A DNA stretch of 50,155 bases from Shewanella electrica. Its GTDB lineage: Bacteria; Pseudomonadota; Gammaproteobacteria; Enterobacterales; Shewanellaceae. Below the pieces are notes generated by a model. The model was given only the letters and a program-made list of their open reading frames with translations. It ran no database searches and had not been told where the DNA came from. Shown in pieces: positions 8,949-17,184 of this stretch. Where the stretch lies: NCBI RefSeq assembly GCF_022321485.1, contig NZ_JAKOGG010000004.1:1-50155 (forward strand). Direction: 5' to 3'. The stretch's first letter is position 1. Each line of letters starts with the position of its first letter. A program made the translations under genes and the position numbers.

Positions 8949-10253
8949 TTAACCTCTGATAGGCGCAGGCTCAAAGACTTCAATGTAGGCACTTGCGCGC
9001 ATTTCGTCGAGCCAAGCTTGCAACTCTTCATTGAATTTTCTTCTAAAAATCAACTGATGAGCGCGGTTAGTATTAAATTGTTCGGTTGCATCTGTCATAC
9101 GAGTGTCTTCTAACTCGATGATGTGCCAACCAAAAGTAGAACGGAACGGTTCACTGATTTCGCCCACTTTCATATGGTCCAGCGTGTCTTTAAATGCTGG
9201 CACGTAGACGTCAGTTTGCGACCAACCCAGTTCGCCACCTTTGGTTGCTGAACCTTCATCTTCTGAATATTGGCGCGCCAGATCAGCAAATTTAGCGTCA
9301 CCGCTGCGTATTTTCTTCAGGAACTCTTGCAGCATAGCTTTGGCGCGTTCTTCTGACAGAATTGGCGATGGTTTCAACAGAATATGACGGGCTTTAACTT
9401 CTTTGATCTCTTGAGTTTCCAGACCACGAGCATCCATCACTTTGATGATGTGGAAGCCTGCGCCACTCTTGATTGGGCCGATGATGTCACCTTTTTTCGC
9501 GCCGTTGACGACTTCGGCAAATAGGGTTGGCATCTCGTTGATGTTCATGTAATCCCAGATACCGCCTTCCAGCGCTTTCGGGCCTGAAGACGCCGCAATC
9601 GCGGTAGTACGGAAATCGGCGCCGTCATTTAGACGTTTCAGTACCGTTTCTGCACGATTACGTGCTGACTCAAGTTGTTCGGTGGTGGCGTTTTCTGGTA
9701 CATCGATCAGGATATGACCGATTTGGAATTCCACGTCTTTTAAGCCTTGGTCTTGGATCAATTTGACCAAGTGGCTGATCTCTTGTGGAGACACTTGAAT
9801 ACGACGTTGCACTTGAATGCGTTGGATTTCGCCTAGGGTGATGTCCTGACGCAACTGTTCGCGATAATGGCTAAAGCTTTCGCCGTCAGCTTCTACTTGC
9901 GCTTGCAGCTGTTGCACGCTCATGTTTTGTTGCTTAGCGATGTTGGCGATGGTTTCATCCAGTTGCAAGTCGCCCACATGCAGACCAATACGGTCAGCGG
10001 TTTGCATCTGCAAGCGGGTCAAAATGAGTCGTTCAATGACTTGGCGACGCAGCGCTTCCGAAGAGGGCAGCTCCTGCTTGTTTTTTAGCGCATCGGTTTT
10101 TACTTGTTGGAGCATGTTCTGAATTTCACTTTCCAGAATTACCCCATCATTCACCTGTACCGCAATCCGGTCCAAAGGCTGTGGGTCTGCTACAACGGCA
10201 TGGCTCAACGCCAGTGCAAACAATCCGAATATCAGTTTTTTACCAGGTACCAT
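8949..10253 (-). CDS. surA: Periplasmic chaperone / peptidyl-prolyl isomerase SurA
   Basis: It escorts unfolded outer-membrane proteins, notably LptD and porins, to the BAM complex. From ATG 10253 it has 434 residues. The signal peptide (about 1-22) ends near HAVVA, followed by the N-terminal chaperone domain. Two parvulin domains follow, one at about 170-275 ([21 protein letters not shown]) and one at about 285-390 ([20 protein letters not shown]), and then a C-terminal helix. AAGGA stands eight bases before the ATG, so I prefer it to a GTG six codons upstream. It is downstream of lptD, whose product is a main client. Confidence 0.96.
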   Translation of the reverse strand: MVPGKKLIFGLFALALSHAVVADPQPLDRIAVQVNDGVILESEIQNMLQQVKTDALKNKQELPSSEALRRQVIERLILTRLQMQTADRIGLHVGDLQLDETIANIAKQQNMSVQQLQAQVEADGESFSHYREQLRQDITLGEIQRIQVQRRIQVSPQEISHLVKLIQDQGLKDVEFQIGHILIDVPENATTEQLESARNRAETVLKRLNDGADFRTTAIAASSGPKALEGGIWDYMNINEMPTLFAEVVNGAKKGDIIGPIKSGAGFHIIKVMDARGLETQEIKEVKARHILLKPSPILSEERAKAMLQEFLKKIRSGDAKFADLARQYSEDEGSATKGGELGWSQTDVYVPAFKDTLDHMKVGEISEPFRSTFGWHIIELEDTRMTDATEQFNTNRAHQLIFRRKFNEELQAWLDEMRASAYIEVFEPAPIRG

Positions 10254-10364
10254 TAAAAAAATCCTTGCCACATTTTTTATCTAGCTGCAGACGCTCTGCG
10301 GCCATGTCGTTCAGTTTTGACTACGAGTTCATTTCGAGGTTCAGCAATCTAACATAAAAGTTAC

Positions 10365-12665
10365 CTAATTCCTTAGATAAAGTGGTTTACGGTAACTGAA
10401 CACCCCATCATCCATCATATCGGCAACGCCGAGCGGACCTGTGCCACCAAGGCCTTTAATCACAAAGTTCAAGGTGAATGAGGTTTCAAATAACTCGCGG
10501 TTATCTAACACCGGATTGTAGTTATCTTCGTAGTTGGTTTTGATGCGATAGTGATAAGCAAATCGCACTGCCCAGCAGCAAGATTCATACTGCAGACCGG
10601 TATAGTTTTCTACTGAGCGGTCTTCGTTTAAGTCGTAATAGAAGTTACCCACAAAGTAGAGATTATCGGTGAGCGGCCAAGCCGTACGAATACCGGCTTG
10701 TTTGATATCCACTTGGTCATTGGTGTTACTGTTCAGCAGATCTGGCACGTAACGATAACTGAGCTGTACCAACTTGTTTGGGCCTGGACGGTAATCAAGG
10801 GTCGCTTCGCTTTTTTTGTTATCGTGATGGCGTGTGTCGTATTGAATCGCTGTGCTAAAGAACCAGTCATCATAGAGATGCAAGTCCATCTCGGCCGCTA
10901 GCACCGAGGTGGAACTATCTTCTGATAGCTCATCAGCATACATGTTGACTTTGCTGTTTTCGAAGTACGCAATCTGCCCCAAACTAAAACGGAACTGCTC
11001 GACGTTGTGTTCGTCAAACAAGCGGCTAGTCAAACCTACGGTTAACTGGTTGGCATCAGCAATCCGGTCAAGGCCGGAGTAACGGCGATCACGGAATAAG
11101 CCGATGTAATCCTGTTGCAGTTCAGCGGTATCGTAAATACCAATATTGGACTGATCGCGGTGGCCAACGTACAGATATTGAAACTGCGGCTCTAAAGTTT
11201 GGCGATAGTTCTCATCGAAGTATTCAGTAAAGCGCTCAAAGTTAATTTTGCCATGTACTCGCACTTCAGGAATGGTGCGGTTTACGTCTTCATCCAACTG
11301 TTCTACAGCGAGGTTACGTTGCGAATAGTTAGTTTGGAACAGTTTCACTTCACTGGTGATTGAGCCTGCTGGTCCTTGGATCGGTAGAGATAAACTTGGC
11401 TCAACATGTAAACGGGTAGCGGTATTAAAGCCGTTACCGCGATGTTCAAAGTTAGTCAGCTCTGAGTAGAGATTAAAATCCAACTTTTGCCAGATGGAGG
11501 GGGCTCGGTAAGCAAAGCTCAACTGTGGCATCACTTGGTATGGGCTGGTGACTTCGCCCAGCACTTTAATATCTTGCACGCGAGCACTGAAATCCCAGTT
11601 ATCAGTTAAATAGCTGATGTCACCAATACGCGATAATTGGTTTTCTGTGGCGCGACTGACGTCAGAATCTAAATCGGTAAAGTAGTTGTTATCCGAGATA
11701 TCGACATAGTTAGCCATCACACGCCAGTTTTTATCGATGGCGCCTTGATGGTTAAAGTTGACTAACCAGCGGTCAGCATGGTTCGACAACATGTCATCTT
11801 TACCGAGATATTCTAAGTTAACTTGGCCTGCTTGACGTTCGCCCGCTAAATAACGGAATTCGGTCTTGGTATAGATACCGCGCGAGGTCATGTAATCCGG
11901 GGTAAACGTGAGGTCGTATTCTGGGCTGATATTCCAGTAGAACGGCGTCGCAAACTCAATACCGTTTTTGGTACTGGAGCTGAACTTAGGAAACAGAAAC
12001 CCAGTCTTACGCTTATCAGAAATAGGGATGGTCATGTACGGCACATAAAACACCGGTACACTGCCGATCTCTAACTTTGCGTCCCAGATTTCCCCCCACT
12101 CGTCATCAGGATCAAGTTGAATGCGGCGTGCATGCAACGCCCATGATTCATCACCGATAGGGCAAGTGGTGAAATTACTGTTTTTTAAAATGACTTTATT
12201 GTCTTTAGTAATTTCAAGTTTTTCAGCACTACCGTGTAATTGCTGCCCATTGAGCCAGTACTGGGCGCTATCGAGCGTGGCGACTTTTGAACTCATCTGT
12301 GCATTTAGTGAGTCAGCGGTAACCGTCACCACGCCATCTTGGAACACTAAACGACCGTTGGCTTCAAAGCTTTGTCGCTGTTGATCAACAATGGCCTGAT
12401 CGGCCTTAATCTGACGGCCATTTTGTTGAAAGGTAACATCACCATCAAAGGTGGCCTTGTCGCCTAAGGTCCCTTCAGACTGATTCGACTTGATATGGAC
12501 TATCTGGTTGGTCACTTTGTCCAAGTTGGTCGGCTTGGCTAACGGCGATACCGGAGGAGTAATGATGCATTGGTCATCACTACTGGCGTCATTCTGCGTC
12601 GCCTCAGCTGCAACCGCAGTTACAGAGGGCAAAAGGCATAGCGTCACTAAAGTTCGTTTCAGCAT
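10365..12665 (-). CDS. lptD: LPS-assembly protein LptD
   Basis: The outer-membrane barrel that, plugged by LptE, inserts lipopolysaccharide into the outer leaflet. It has 766 residues (E. coli 784). Signal peptide at 1-20, then the jellyroll domain with OstA-type repeats (about 50-190), then the C-terminal beta-barrel. The four cysteines needed for the two interdomain disulfides are all present at the expected places: Cys33, Cys168 and the adjacent pair Cys696-Cys697. It heads the lptD-surA-pdxA-rsmA-apaG-apaH run and is divergent from amgK. A weak match to a sigma-E -35 element lies upstream. The ribosome binding site is poor. Confidence 0.97.
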   Translation of the reverse strand: MLKRTLVTLCLLPSVTAVAAEATQNDASSDDQCIITPPVSPLAKPTNLDKVTNQIVHIKSNQSEGTLGDKATFDGDVTFQQNGRQIKADQAIVDQQRQSFEANGRLVFQDGVVTVTADSLNAQMSSKVATLDSAQYWLNGQQLHGSAEKLEITKDNKVILKNSNFTTCPIGDESWALHARRIQLDPDDEWGEIWDAKLEIGSVPVFYVPYMTIPISDKRKTGFLFPKFSSSTKNGIEFATPFYWNISPEYDLTFTPDYMTSRGIYTKTEFRYLAGERQAGQVNLEYLGKDDMLSNHADRWLVNFNHQGAIDKNWRVMANYVDISDNNYFTDLDSDVSRATENQLSRIGDISYLTDNWDFSARVQDIKVLGEVTSPYQVMPQLSFAYRAPSIWQKLDFNLYSELTNFEHRGNGFNTATRLHVEPSLSLPIQGPAGSITSEVKLFQTNYSQRNLAVEQLDEDVNRTIPEVRVHGKINFERFTEYFDENYRQTLEPQFQYLYVGHRDQSNIGIYDTAELQQDYIGLFRDRRYSGLDRIADANQLTVGLTSRLFDEHNVEQFRFSLGQIAYFENSKVNMYADELSEDSSTSVLAAEMDLHLYDDWFFSTAIQYDTRHHDNKKSEATLDYRPGPNKLVQLSYRYVPDLLNSNTNDQVDIKQAGIRTAWPLTDNLYFVGNFYYDLNEDRSVENYTGLQYESCCWAVRFAYHYRIKTNYEDNYNPVLDNRELFETSFTLNFVIKGLGGTGPLGVADMMDDGVFSYRKPLYLRN

Positions 12666-12832
12666 CGTTGGTCTTATTTTGCTGGATTCTCATCTGGACA
12701 AGTTTAGGTGGGGAAAAGTTGCATCGCTGCATGCAGCGCTGTCAGCGAAAAATCATCCGCAAACTCGACTGTTTCCTAGTGTTTTCCGCCGCTATAATAA
12801 TGCAATTTTACGCCAAGAGCCACGAGGTTGCC
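12666..12832. promoter_or_regulatory. Divergent lptD / amgK control region
   Basis: It holds signals for both directions. Toward amgK, TATAAT is at 12793-12798 with no good -35. Toward lptD, the minus strand reads GCAACTT (12716-12722), one mismatch from the sigma-E -35 GGAACTT, but the -10 position is weak. Between them is a perfect 14-bp palindrome, CGCTGCATGCAGCG (12725-12738), a possible operator. Confidence 0.4.
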
Positions 12833-13828
12833 TTGTCTGATCCGAGATTTCTACACCTACAGCAATGGCTTGCTGAATTTTTTGGCAGCCCTGCGCAACT
12901 TAATTTAATTTCCGGCGATGCCAGTTTTCGGCGCTATTTTCGCGTCCAACACGGGCAGCAACACTATATTGTTGCTGACTCGCCCCCACAAAAAGTGGAT
13001 AACCAGCCGTTTATTGCGTTGGCGAATGCTTACTTAGCGGCGGGCATAAAGGTGCCAAACATTGTGGCTGTAAATCAACAACAAGGCTTCATTTTGCAAC
13101 AAGATTGTGGCGATACGCAGTTATTGTCATTACTTAATGAACAGAATGTAAGCCATTGGTATCAGCAAGCGTTGGCGATTTTGCCAAAAATAGCCACAGT
13201 GACCGCTTCAGACATCGGCCCATTACCCGATTACGATGCGGCGTTTGTTGAGCGGGAATTGGCGATTTTCCCCGAATGGTTGTTGGCTGAACATTGGCAT
13301 ATCAGTTTATCCAGCACCGAACAGCAACTATTACAACAGAGTTTTGCGCTGTTGGTTGATAACGCCTTAGCACAGCCGAAAGTTGGCATGCATCGCGATT
13401 TCCATAGCCGCAATTTGATGGTGATGGACGATGAACTGGCGGTGATCGATTTTCAAGATGCGGTGCTCGGCCCGATCACTTACGATGCGGTGTCCTTGCT
13501 ACGCGACTGTTATGTACGTTGGCCTGATGCCATTGTCGATACGTTATTGGAGCATTTTTACCAACAGTGTCTCGCTCAGCAACAGCTGAGTGCGGCGGTG
13601 AGCTTGACCCAGTTCCGTCGTTGGTTCGATTTGATGGGATTACAGCGCCACATCAAAGCTGCGGGGATCTTTGCCCGCCTGCTACATCGCGATGGCAAGT
13701 CAGGTTATATCAAGGATATTCCGTTGACGCTGCAGTATATTGTCGACATTTGTCGCCGCTATCCTGAGTTACAAGCCTTGGGTGATTGGGTTGATGAGCA
13801 ATTACTACCGCGCACATTACAAGGATAG
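12833..13828 (+). CDS. amgK: N-acetylmuramate/N-acetylglucosamine kinase AmgK
   Basis: It phosphorylates the anomeric hydroxyl of MurNAc (and GlcNAc) recovered from cell-wall turnover, feeding MurU and bypassing de novo UDP-MurNAc synthesis. It is an aminoglycoside-phosphotransferase-fold kinase of 331 residues. It has GDASFRRYFRV near the N-terminus, the catalytic HRDFHSRNLMV and the metal-binding VIDFQDAVLGPI. I start it at TTG 12833 (then SDPRFLHLQQW), with GAGG five bases upstream. The frame stays open upstream to 12668, but that part looks non-coding. murU follows after six bases. The assignment rests on family motifs plus the murU neighbour. Confidence 0.9.
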   Translation: MSDPRFLHLQQWLAEFFGSPAQLNLISGDASFRRYFRVQHGQQHYIVADSPPQKVDNQPFIALANAYLAAGIKVPNIVAVNQQQGFILQQDCGDTQLLSLLNEQNVSHWYQQALAILPKIATVTASDIGPLPDYDAAFVERELAIFPEWLLAEHWHISLSSTEQQLLQQSFALLVDNALAQPKVGMHRDFHSRNLMVMDDELAVIDFQDAVLGPITYDAVSLLRDCYVRWPDAIVDTLLEHFYQQCLAQQQLSAAVSLTQFRRWFDLMGLQRHIKAAGIFARLLHRDGKSGYIKDIPLTLQYIVDICRRYPELQALGDWVDEQLLPRTLQG

Positions 13829-13834
13829 CTGTCT

Positions 13835-14512
13835 GTGAAAGCGATGATTTTAGCCGCTGGCCGTGGTGAACGGTTGCGGCCCCTTACCGATACCTTACCT
13901 AAACCGCTGGTAGCAGTGGCGGGTAAGCCATTGATTGAATATCATATTGAGCGTTTGGCTGCGGCCGGCTTTAGCGACATAGTGATTAACTGCGCTTGGC
14001 TGGCGGATATATTGCAGCAGCGGTTGGGTGATGGTTCTCGCTTTGGCGTGACGCTGCACTTTAGCGTAGAGCGCGAAGCACTCGAAACTGGCGGCGGTAT
14101 TAAACAGGCGCTGCCGCTGTTGGGGAATGAGCCATTCTTGGTGATCAATGGCGATATTTTTATCGAACGGTTACCGACATTGCCGCTGCAACTCGCTGCC
14201 GACAGCTTGGCGCATTTGTGGCTGGTACCTAACCCAGAACATCATCCCGAAGGCGATTTTGCCTTGCAAGCTGGCAAGGTCAGCAATGCTGGCTCTGATA
14301 AATTTACCTTTTCCGGTATCGGCATTTATCATCCCGCGCTTTTCGCCGATTGCCCACAGTCCCGTTTTGCGTTGGGACCGGTGCTGCGTGATGCCATGAC
14401 GCAAGGGCGGGTGAGCGGGGAAATCTTTACACCTTACTGGTGCGATGTCGGCACCATTGAACGTTTGGCGCAGGCAGAAGCCTTTGTCACTCATCACTCA
14501 ATCTCTCAGTAA
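13835..14512 (+). CDS. murU: N-acetylmuramate alpha-1-phosphate uridylyltransferase MurU
   Basis: It converts MurNAc-1-phosphate and UTP to UDP-MurNAc, the last salvage step after AmgK. It is a compact 225-residue nucleotidyltransferase without the C-terminal beta-helix of GlmU-type enzymes. It begins MKAMILAAGRGERLRPLT (nucleotide-binding loop), followed by PKPLVAVAGKPLIEYHI, ETGGGIKQALPLL and the metal-site segment INGDIF. The GTG start is preceded by AAGGA. The gap of six bases to amgK shows one transcription unit. The pathway is known to lower sensitivity to fosfomycin in pseudomonads. Confidence 0.92.
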   Translation: MKAMILAAGRGERLRPLTDTLPKPLVAVAGKPLIEYHIERLAAAGFSDIVINCAWLADILQQRLGDGSRFGVTLHFSVEREALETGGGIKQALPLLGNEPFLVINGDIFIERLPTLPLQLAADSLAHLWLVPNPEHHPEGDFALQAGKVSNAGSDKFTFSGIGIYHPALFADCPQSRFALGPVLRDAMTQGRVSGEIFTPYWCDVGTIERLAQAEAFVTHHSISQ

Positions 14513-14559
14513 CAACAAAAGTATTAAGAGCCGCCGTAGGCGGTAGCACAGGAATAACC

Positions 14560-15333
14560 ATGCAGATTTGGGGTAAGTTTTTTGGTGGCGTGATCGGCTT
14601 TATGTTTGGCCGTTTTTTTGGCGCAATTTTAGGTATTTGGCTTGGTCACCAATTTGATAAACGCTTGTCTGGCGCGCCTCAAGGCATGCAAGAACGCCAA
14701 GCGCTGTTTTTTAACACCACCTTCGCGGTGATGGGCCACATGGCCAAAGCCTCTGGTCGTGTGACCGAAAATGACATCCGCATGGCCACCGCGCTGATGG
14801 ACAGTTTGCGCTTAGATGGCGATGCTCGCCGTGAAGCCCAAGCGGCATTTCGTCGCGGTAAAGCCAGTGATTTTGATTTGGAAGCGCATCTGCGTAGCTT
14901 TCGCGATCTGACCTTTGGCCGCCGCGAAGTGCAGTTAATGTTTTTGGAAATCCAAATCCAAACCGCATTGTCGGATGGCGACCTGCATCCACGTGAATAT
15001 GCTATTTTGCAAACCATTGCTAATCGTCTTGGCCTTGGGCAAGCGCAACTCGACGCGATGCTGGCACGTTGGCAAGCGGAAAGCCGCTTTCAAGGTGGTG
15101 CTGCCAACAACTCTGGCCCATCGATTAAAGACGCGTATAGTGTATTGGGCGTCAGCGAAGATATCTCTGACCAAGACCTGAAGCGCAAATACCGTAAACT
15201 GATGGCTGAGAATCATCCCGACAAACTGGTTGCCAAAGGCCTGCCACAAGAGATGATGGAAATCGCCAAGCGCAAGGCGCAGGATATCCAAGTCGCCTAC
15301 GACAAGATCAAGAGTACTCGCGGCATGCGATAA
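14560..15333 (+). CDS. djlA: Membrane-anchored co-chaperone DjlA
   Basis: An inner-membrane J-domain protein that stimulates DnaK ATPase at the membrane; in E. coli it affects the Rcs envelope-stress pathway. It has 257 residues. A glycine-rich transmembrane helix lies at about 6-29, a TerB-like helical domain at about 45-170, a short linker, and a C-terminal J domain at about 188-257 with the HPD signature at 219-221 in AENHPDKLVAKG. In E. coli djlA also lies beside lptD, on the opposite strand; here amgK-murU are interposed. Confidence 0.95.
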   Translation: MQIWGKFFGGVIGFMFGRFFGAILGIWLGHQFDKRLSGAPQGMQERQALFFNTTFAVMGHMAKASGRVTENDIRMATALMDSLRLDGDARREAQAAFRRGKASDFDLEAHLRSFRDLTFGRREVQLMFLEIQIQTALSDGDLHPREYAILQTIANRLGLGQAQLDAMLARWQAESRFQGGAANNSGPSIKDAYSVLGVSEDISDQDLKRKYRKLMAENHPDKLVAKGLPQEMMEIAKRKAQDIQVAYDKIKSTRGMR

Positions 15334-15360
15334 CGACCCATTCATTCCGAGGAGCAGCAG

Positions 15361-15963
15361 GTGAAGGCACAACTTAGCAGTTTGTTAATTAGTTTATCTG
15401 TGTGTAGCTCCTCTTGGGCGGAAGTATTTGTCGCACCGTTTGGCGGCTACAGTATTGGTTCCGACGGTATCAACCTCGCGCGTTACGACGATGGTGCGGC
15501 GCAACTCAAAGACTCAGTGCATGGCGGCATCATGCTGGGACTGGCACAACGCGGTTACGGCGATGTGTATCTGTTTTACAGTCGCCAACAAACAGACTTG
15601 TTGCTGCAGCGCGATGTGGCACCGCCAGAAGAGATGACATTGGAATATTGGCATCTCGCTGGCACCCTCTATTTTAGCGAAGGTGACGTGCGGCCATATG
15701 TGGCTTCTAGCATCGGCCTGACGCGCTTTGCTGCCGATGCCGCCCGTGGCAGCACCAATAAGTTTTCCTTAGGCCTAGCCACTGGGCTCAACTATCAACT
15801 CGCCCACAATTTAGCGCTATTTACCGAGTTACGTGGGTTTGCCACCTTCTTTGGCGACGATAGTGGTATTGCATGTCGCCGCGATGAGCAGTGTACTTGG
15901 TACATTTCTCGCGACACCTTTTGGCAAGGGCAAGCCAATCTCGGTTTGCAATTTCGTTTTTAA
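15361..15963 (+). CDS. Small outer-membrane beta-barrel protein, uncharacterised
   Basis: 200 residues from GTG 15361, with AGGAG about eight bases upstream. Signal peptide at about 1-20 ending SSSWA, then alternating polar/hydrophobic strands (VAPFGGYSIG, DVYLFYSR, YWHLAGTLYF, NLALFTELRGF). It ends with a terminal Phe (LGLQFRF), the usual C-terminal signal for BAM insertion. Two cysteines, near 171 and 177 (CRRDEQC), could close a loop. This fits an 8-stranded OmpA/OmpW-like or OMP-b-brl family barrel. I do not recognise a specific function. It is 27 bases after djlA and 20 before the dehydrogenase gene. Confidence 0.75.
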   Translation: MKAQLSSLLISLSVCSSSWAEVFVAPFGGYSIGSDGINLARYDDGAAQLKDSVHGGIMLGLAQRGYGDVYLFYSRQQTDLLLQRDVAPPEEMTLEYWHLAGTLYFSEGDVRPYVASSIGLTRFAADAARGSTNKFSLGLATGLNYQLAHNLALFTELRGFATFFGDDSGIACRRDEQCTWYISRDTFWQGQANLGLQFRF

Positions 15964-15983
15964 CAAAACAATGGAGTACAGCC

Positions 15984-16949
15984 GTGATCAACAAAACCAA
16001 AATTGTGGTGTTAGATGGATTCACTTTAAATCCCGGCGATCTATCTTGGGCGCCGTTACAGCAACTGGGTGAATTGACCGTCTATGATCGCACTAGCGCC
16101 GCAGATACCGTCGCGCGCGCACAAGACGCTGAGATTGTACTGACCAACAAGACGCTGCTGGGGGCCGATGTGTTGGCGCAACTGCCCAAGCTGCGCTATG
16201 TCGGTGTATTAGCAACGGGTTATAACGTGGTGGATCTGGCCGCTGCGAAAGCGCGTGACATTGTGGTGACAAACGTACCAGGTTATGGGCCGGATGCGGT
16301 CGCGCAAATGGTATTTGCGCATCTACTGCATCACACCCAACAAGTGGGCGCGCACCACCAAGCGGTGGCGAACGGCATGTGGCAAAACAGCATCGATTTT
16401 TGTTTCACCTTGTCACCGCTGACATCGCTGGCGGGCAAAACGATGGGCGTGGTCGGCTACGGCGATATTGGTTCGCGCGTGGTGAATATTGCGCTGGCGT
16501 TGGGGATGAAGGTGCTGCTTAATACCCGCTCGGAACGTACCGATTTACCCGACGGCGTGGTTTGGGCCACGTTGGATGAGTTGTATCGCGAGTCGCATGC
16601 CATCTCATTGCATTGTCCATTGACCGACGCCAATGCTGGCATGATCAACCGTGATACCTTGGCGCTAATGCGCGATGGCTGCATCATCATCAATACTGCC
16701 CGTGGTGGCTTGGTAGATGAAGCTGCGCTAGCCGAGGCGCTAAACGCTGGTAAAGTACGTGCCGGTGTTGATGTGTTATCGACTGAACCACCCAAAGCTG
16801 ACAATCCGCTGCTAACCGCCGCTAACATCAGTATTACGCCGCACAATGCGTGGGCAACGACCGAGGCACGGCAGAACCTGCTGAACATCGCCATCAATAA
16901 CGTGCAAGCGTTTGTCGATGGCAAGGTGATCAACTGCGTTAATCGCTAA
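15984..16949 (+). CDS. D-2-hydroxyacid dehydrogenase (glycerate/hydroxypyruvate reductase-like)
   Basis: A NAD(P)-dependent enzyme that interconverts a 2-ketoacid and a D-2-hydroxyacid; the closest characterised type is glycerate dehydrogenase/hydroxypyruvate reductase. 321 residues from GTG 15984 with GGAG seven bases upstream; the frame stays open 31 codons further but overlaps the preceding gene. The Rossmann motif is GVVGYGDIGSRV. The catalytic Arg is in NTARGGLVDE, the Glu in LSTEPP and the His in ITPHNAW, all intact. YVGVLATGYNVVD is the substrate-side motif. Substrate is not decidable from sequence alone. A heptamer repeat array begins two bases after its stop. Confidence 0.88.
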   Translation: MINKTKIVVLDGFTLNPGDLSWAPLQQLGELTVYDRTSAADTVARAQDAEIVLTNKTLLGADVLAQLPKLRYVGVLATGYNVVDLAAAKARDIVVTNVPGYGPDAVAQMVFAHLLHHTQQVGAHHQAVANGMWQNSIDFCFTLSPLTSLAGKTMGVVGYGDIGSRVVNIALALGMKVLLNTRSERTDLPDGVVWATLDELYRESHAISLHCPLTDANAGMINRDTLALMRDGCIIINTARGGLVDEAALAEALNAGKVRAGVDVLSTEPPKADNPLLTAANISITPHNAWATTEARQNLLNIAINNVQAFVDGKVINCVNR

Positions 16950-16950
16950 C

Positions 16951-17104
16951 GAGCTATGAGCTACGAGCTACGAGCTACGAGTTACGAGCTACGAGTTACG
17001 AGCTATAAGCTATAAGCTATAAGCTATAAGCTATAAGCTATAAGCTATAAGTTACGAGCTAAGAGTTACGAGCTACGAGTTACCAGCTAAGAACTACGAG
17101 CTTC
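16951..17104. repeat. Array of 22 in-phase heptamers (GAGCTAC / AAGCTAT)
   Basis: Exactly 22 units of 7 bp run without a phase break. The first eight are GAGCTAC/GAGTTAC/GAGCTAT types, the central six are identical AAGCTAT, and the last eight are again mixed GAGCTAC/GAGTTAC types with more drift. Most units hold AGCT. The array fills the space between the dehydrogenase stop and the terminator. It does not look like a CRISPR array. Confidence 0.95.
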
Positions 17105-17114
17105 TACGGATATG

Positions 17115-17146
17115 AAAAAGCCCAACACTGAGAGGTTGGGCTTTTT
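17115..17146. terminator. Bidirectional intrinsic terminator
   Basis: AAAAAGCCCAAC (17115-17126), an 8-base loop and GTTGGGCTTTTT (17135-17146) form a perfect 12-bp stem with A- and T-runs on both sides. It serves the plus-strand dehydrogenase and the convergent purT gene. Confidence 0.9.
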
Positions 17147-17184
17147 GCTGTTTAATCACTTACTCGCAGCGATTGAGCATCTAC

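Noticed and set aside
12668-12832. N-terminal extension of AmgK
   Set aside because: The upstream ATG has no ribosome binding site, the added 55 residues are unlike the kinase family, and the stretch carries promoter-like signals. TTG 12833 has GAGG at the right distance.
14530-14545. Small CCGCC-GTA-GGCGG hairpin between murU and djlA as terminator
   Set aside because: A 5-bp stem without a T-tract; more likely a chance or weak processing structure.
16951-17104. CRISPR array or coding repeat
   Set aside because: Units are only 7 bp with no spacers. Although 7-bp repeats keep no frame, all three frames hit stops in the AAGCTATAA core or flanks, so it is not coding.
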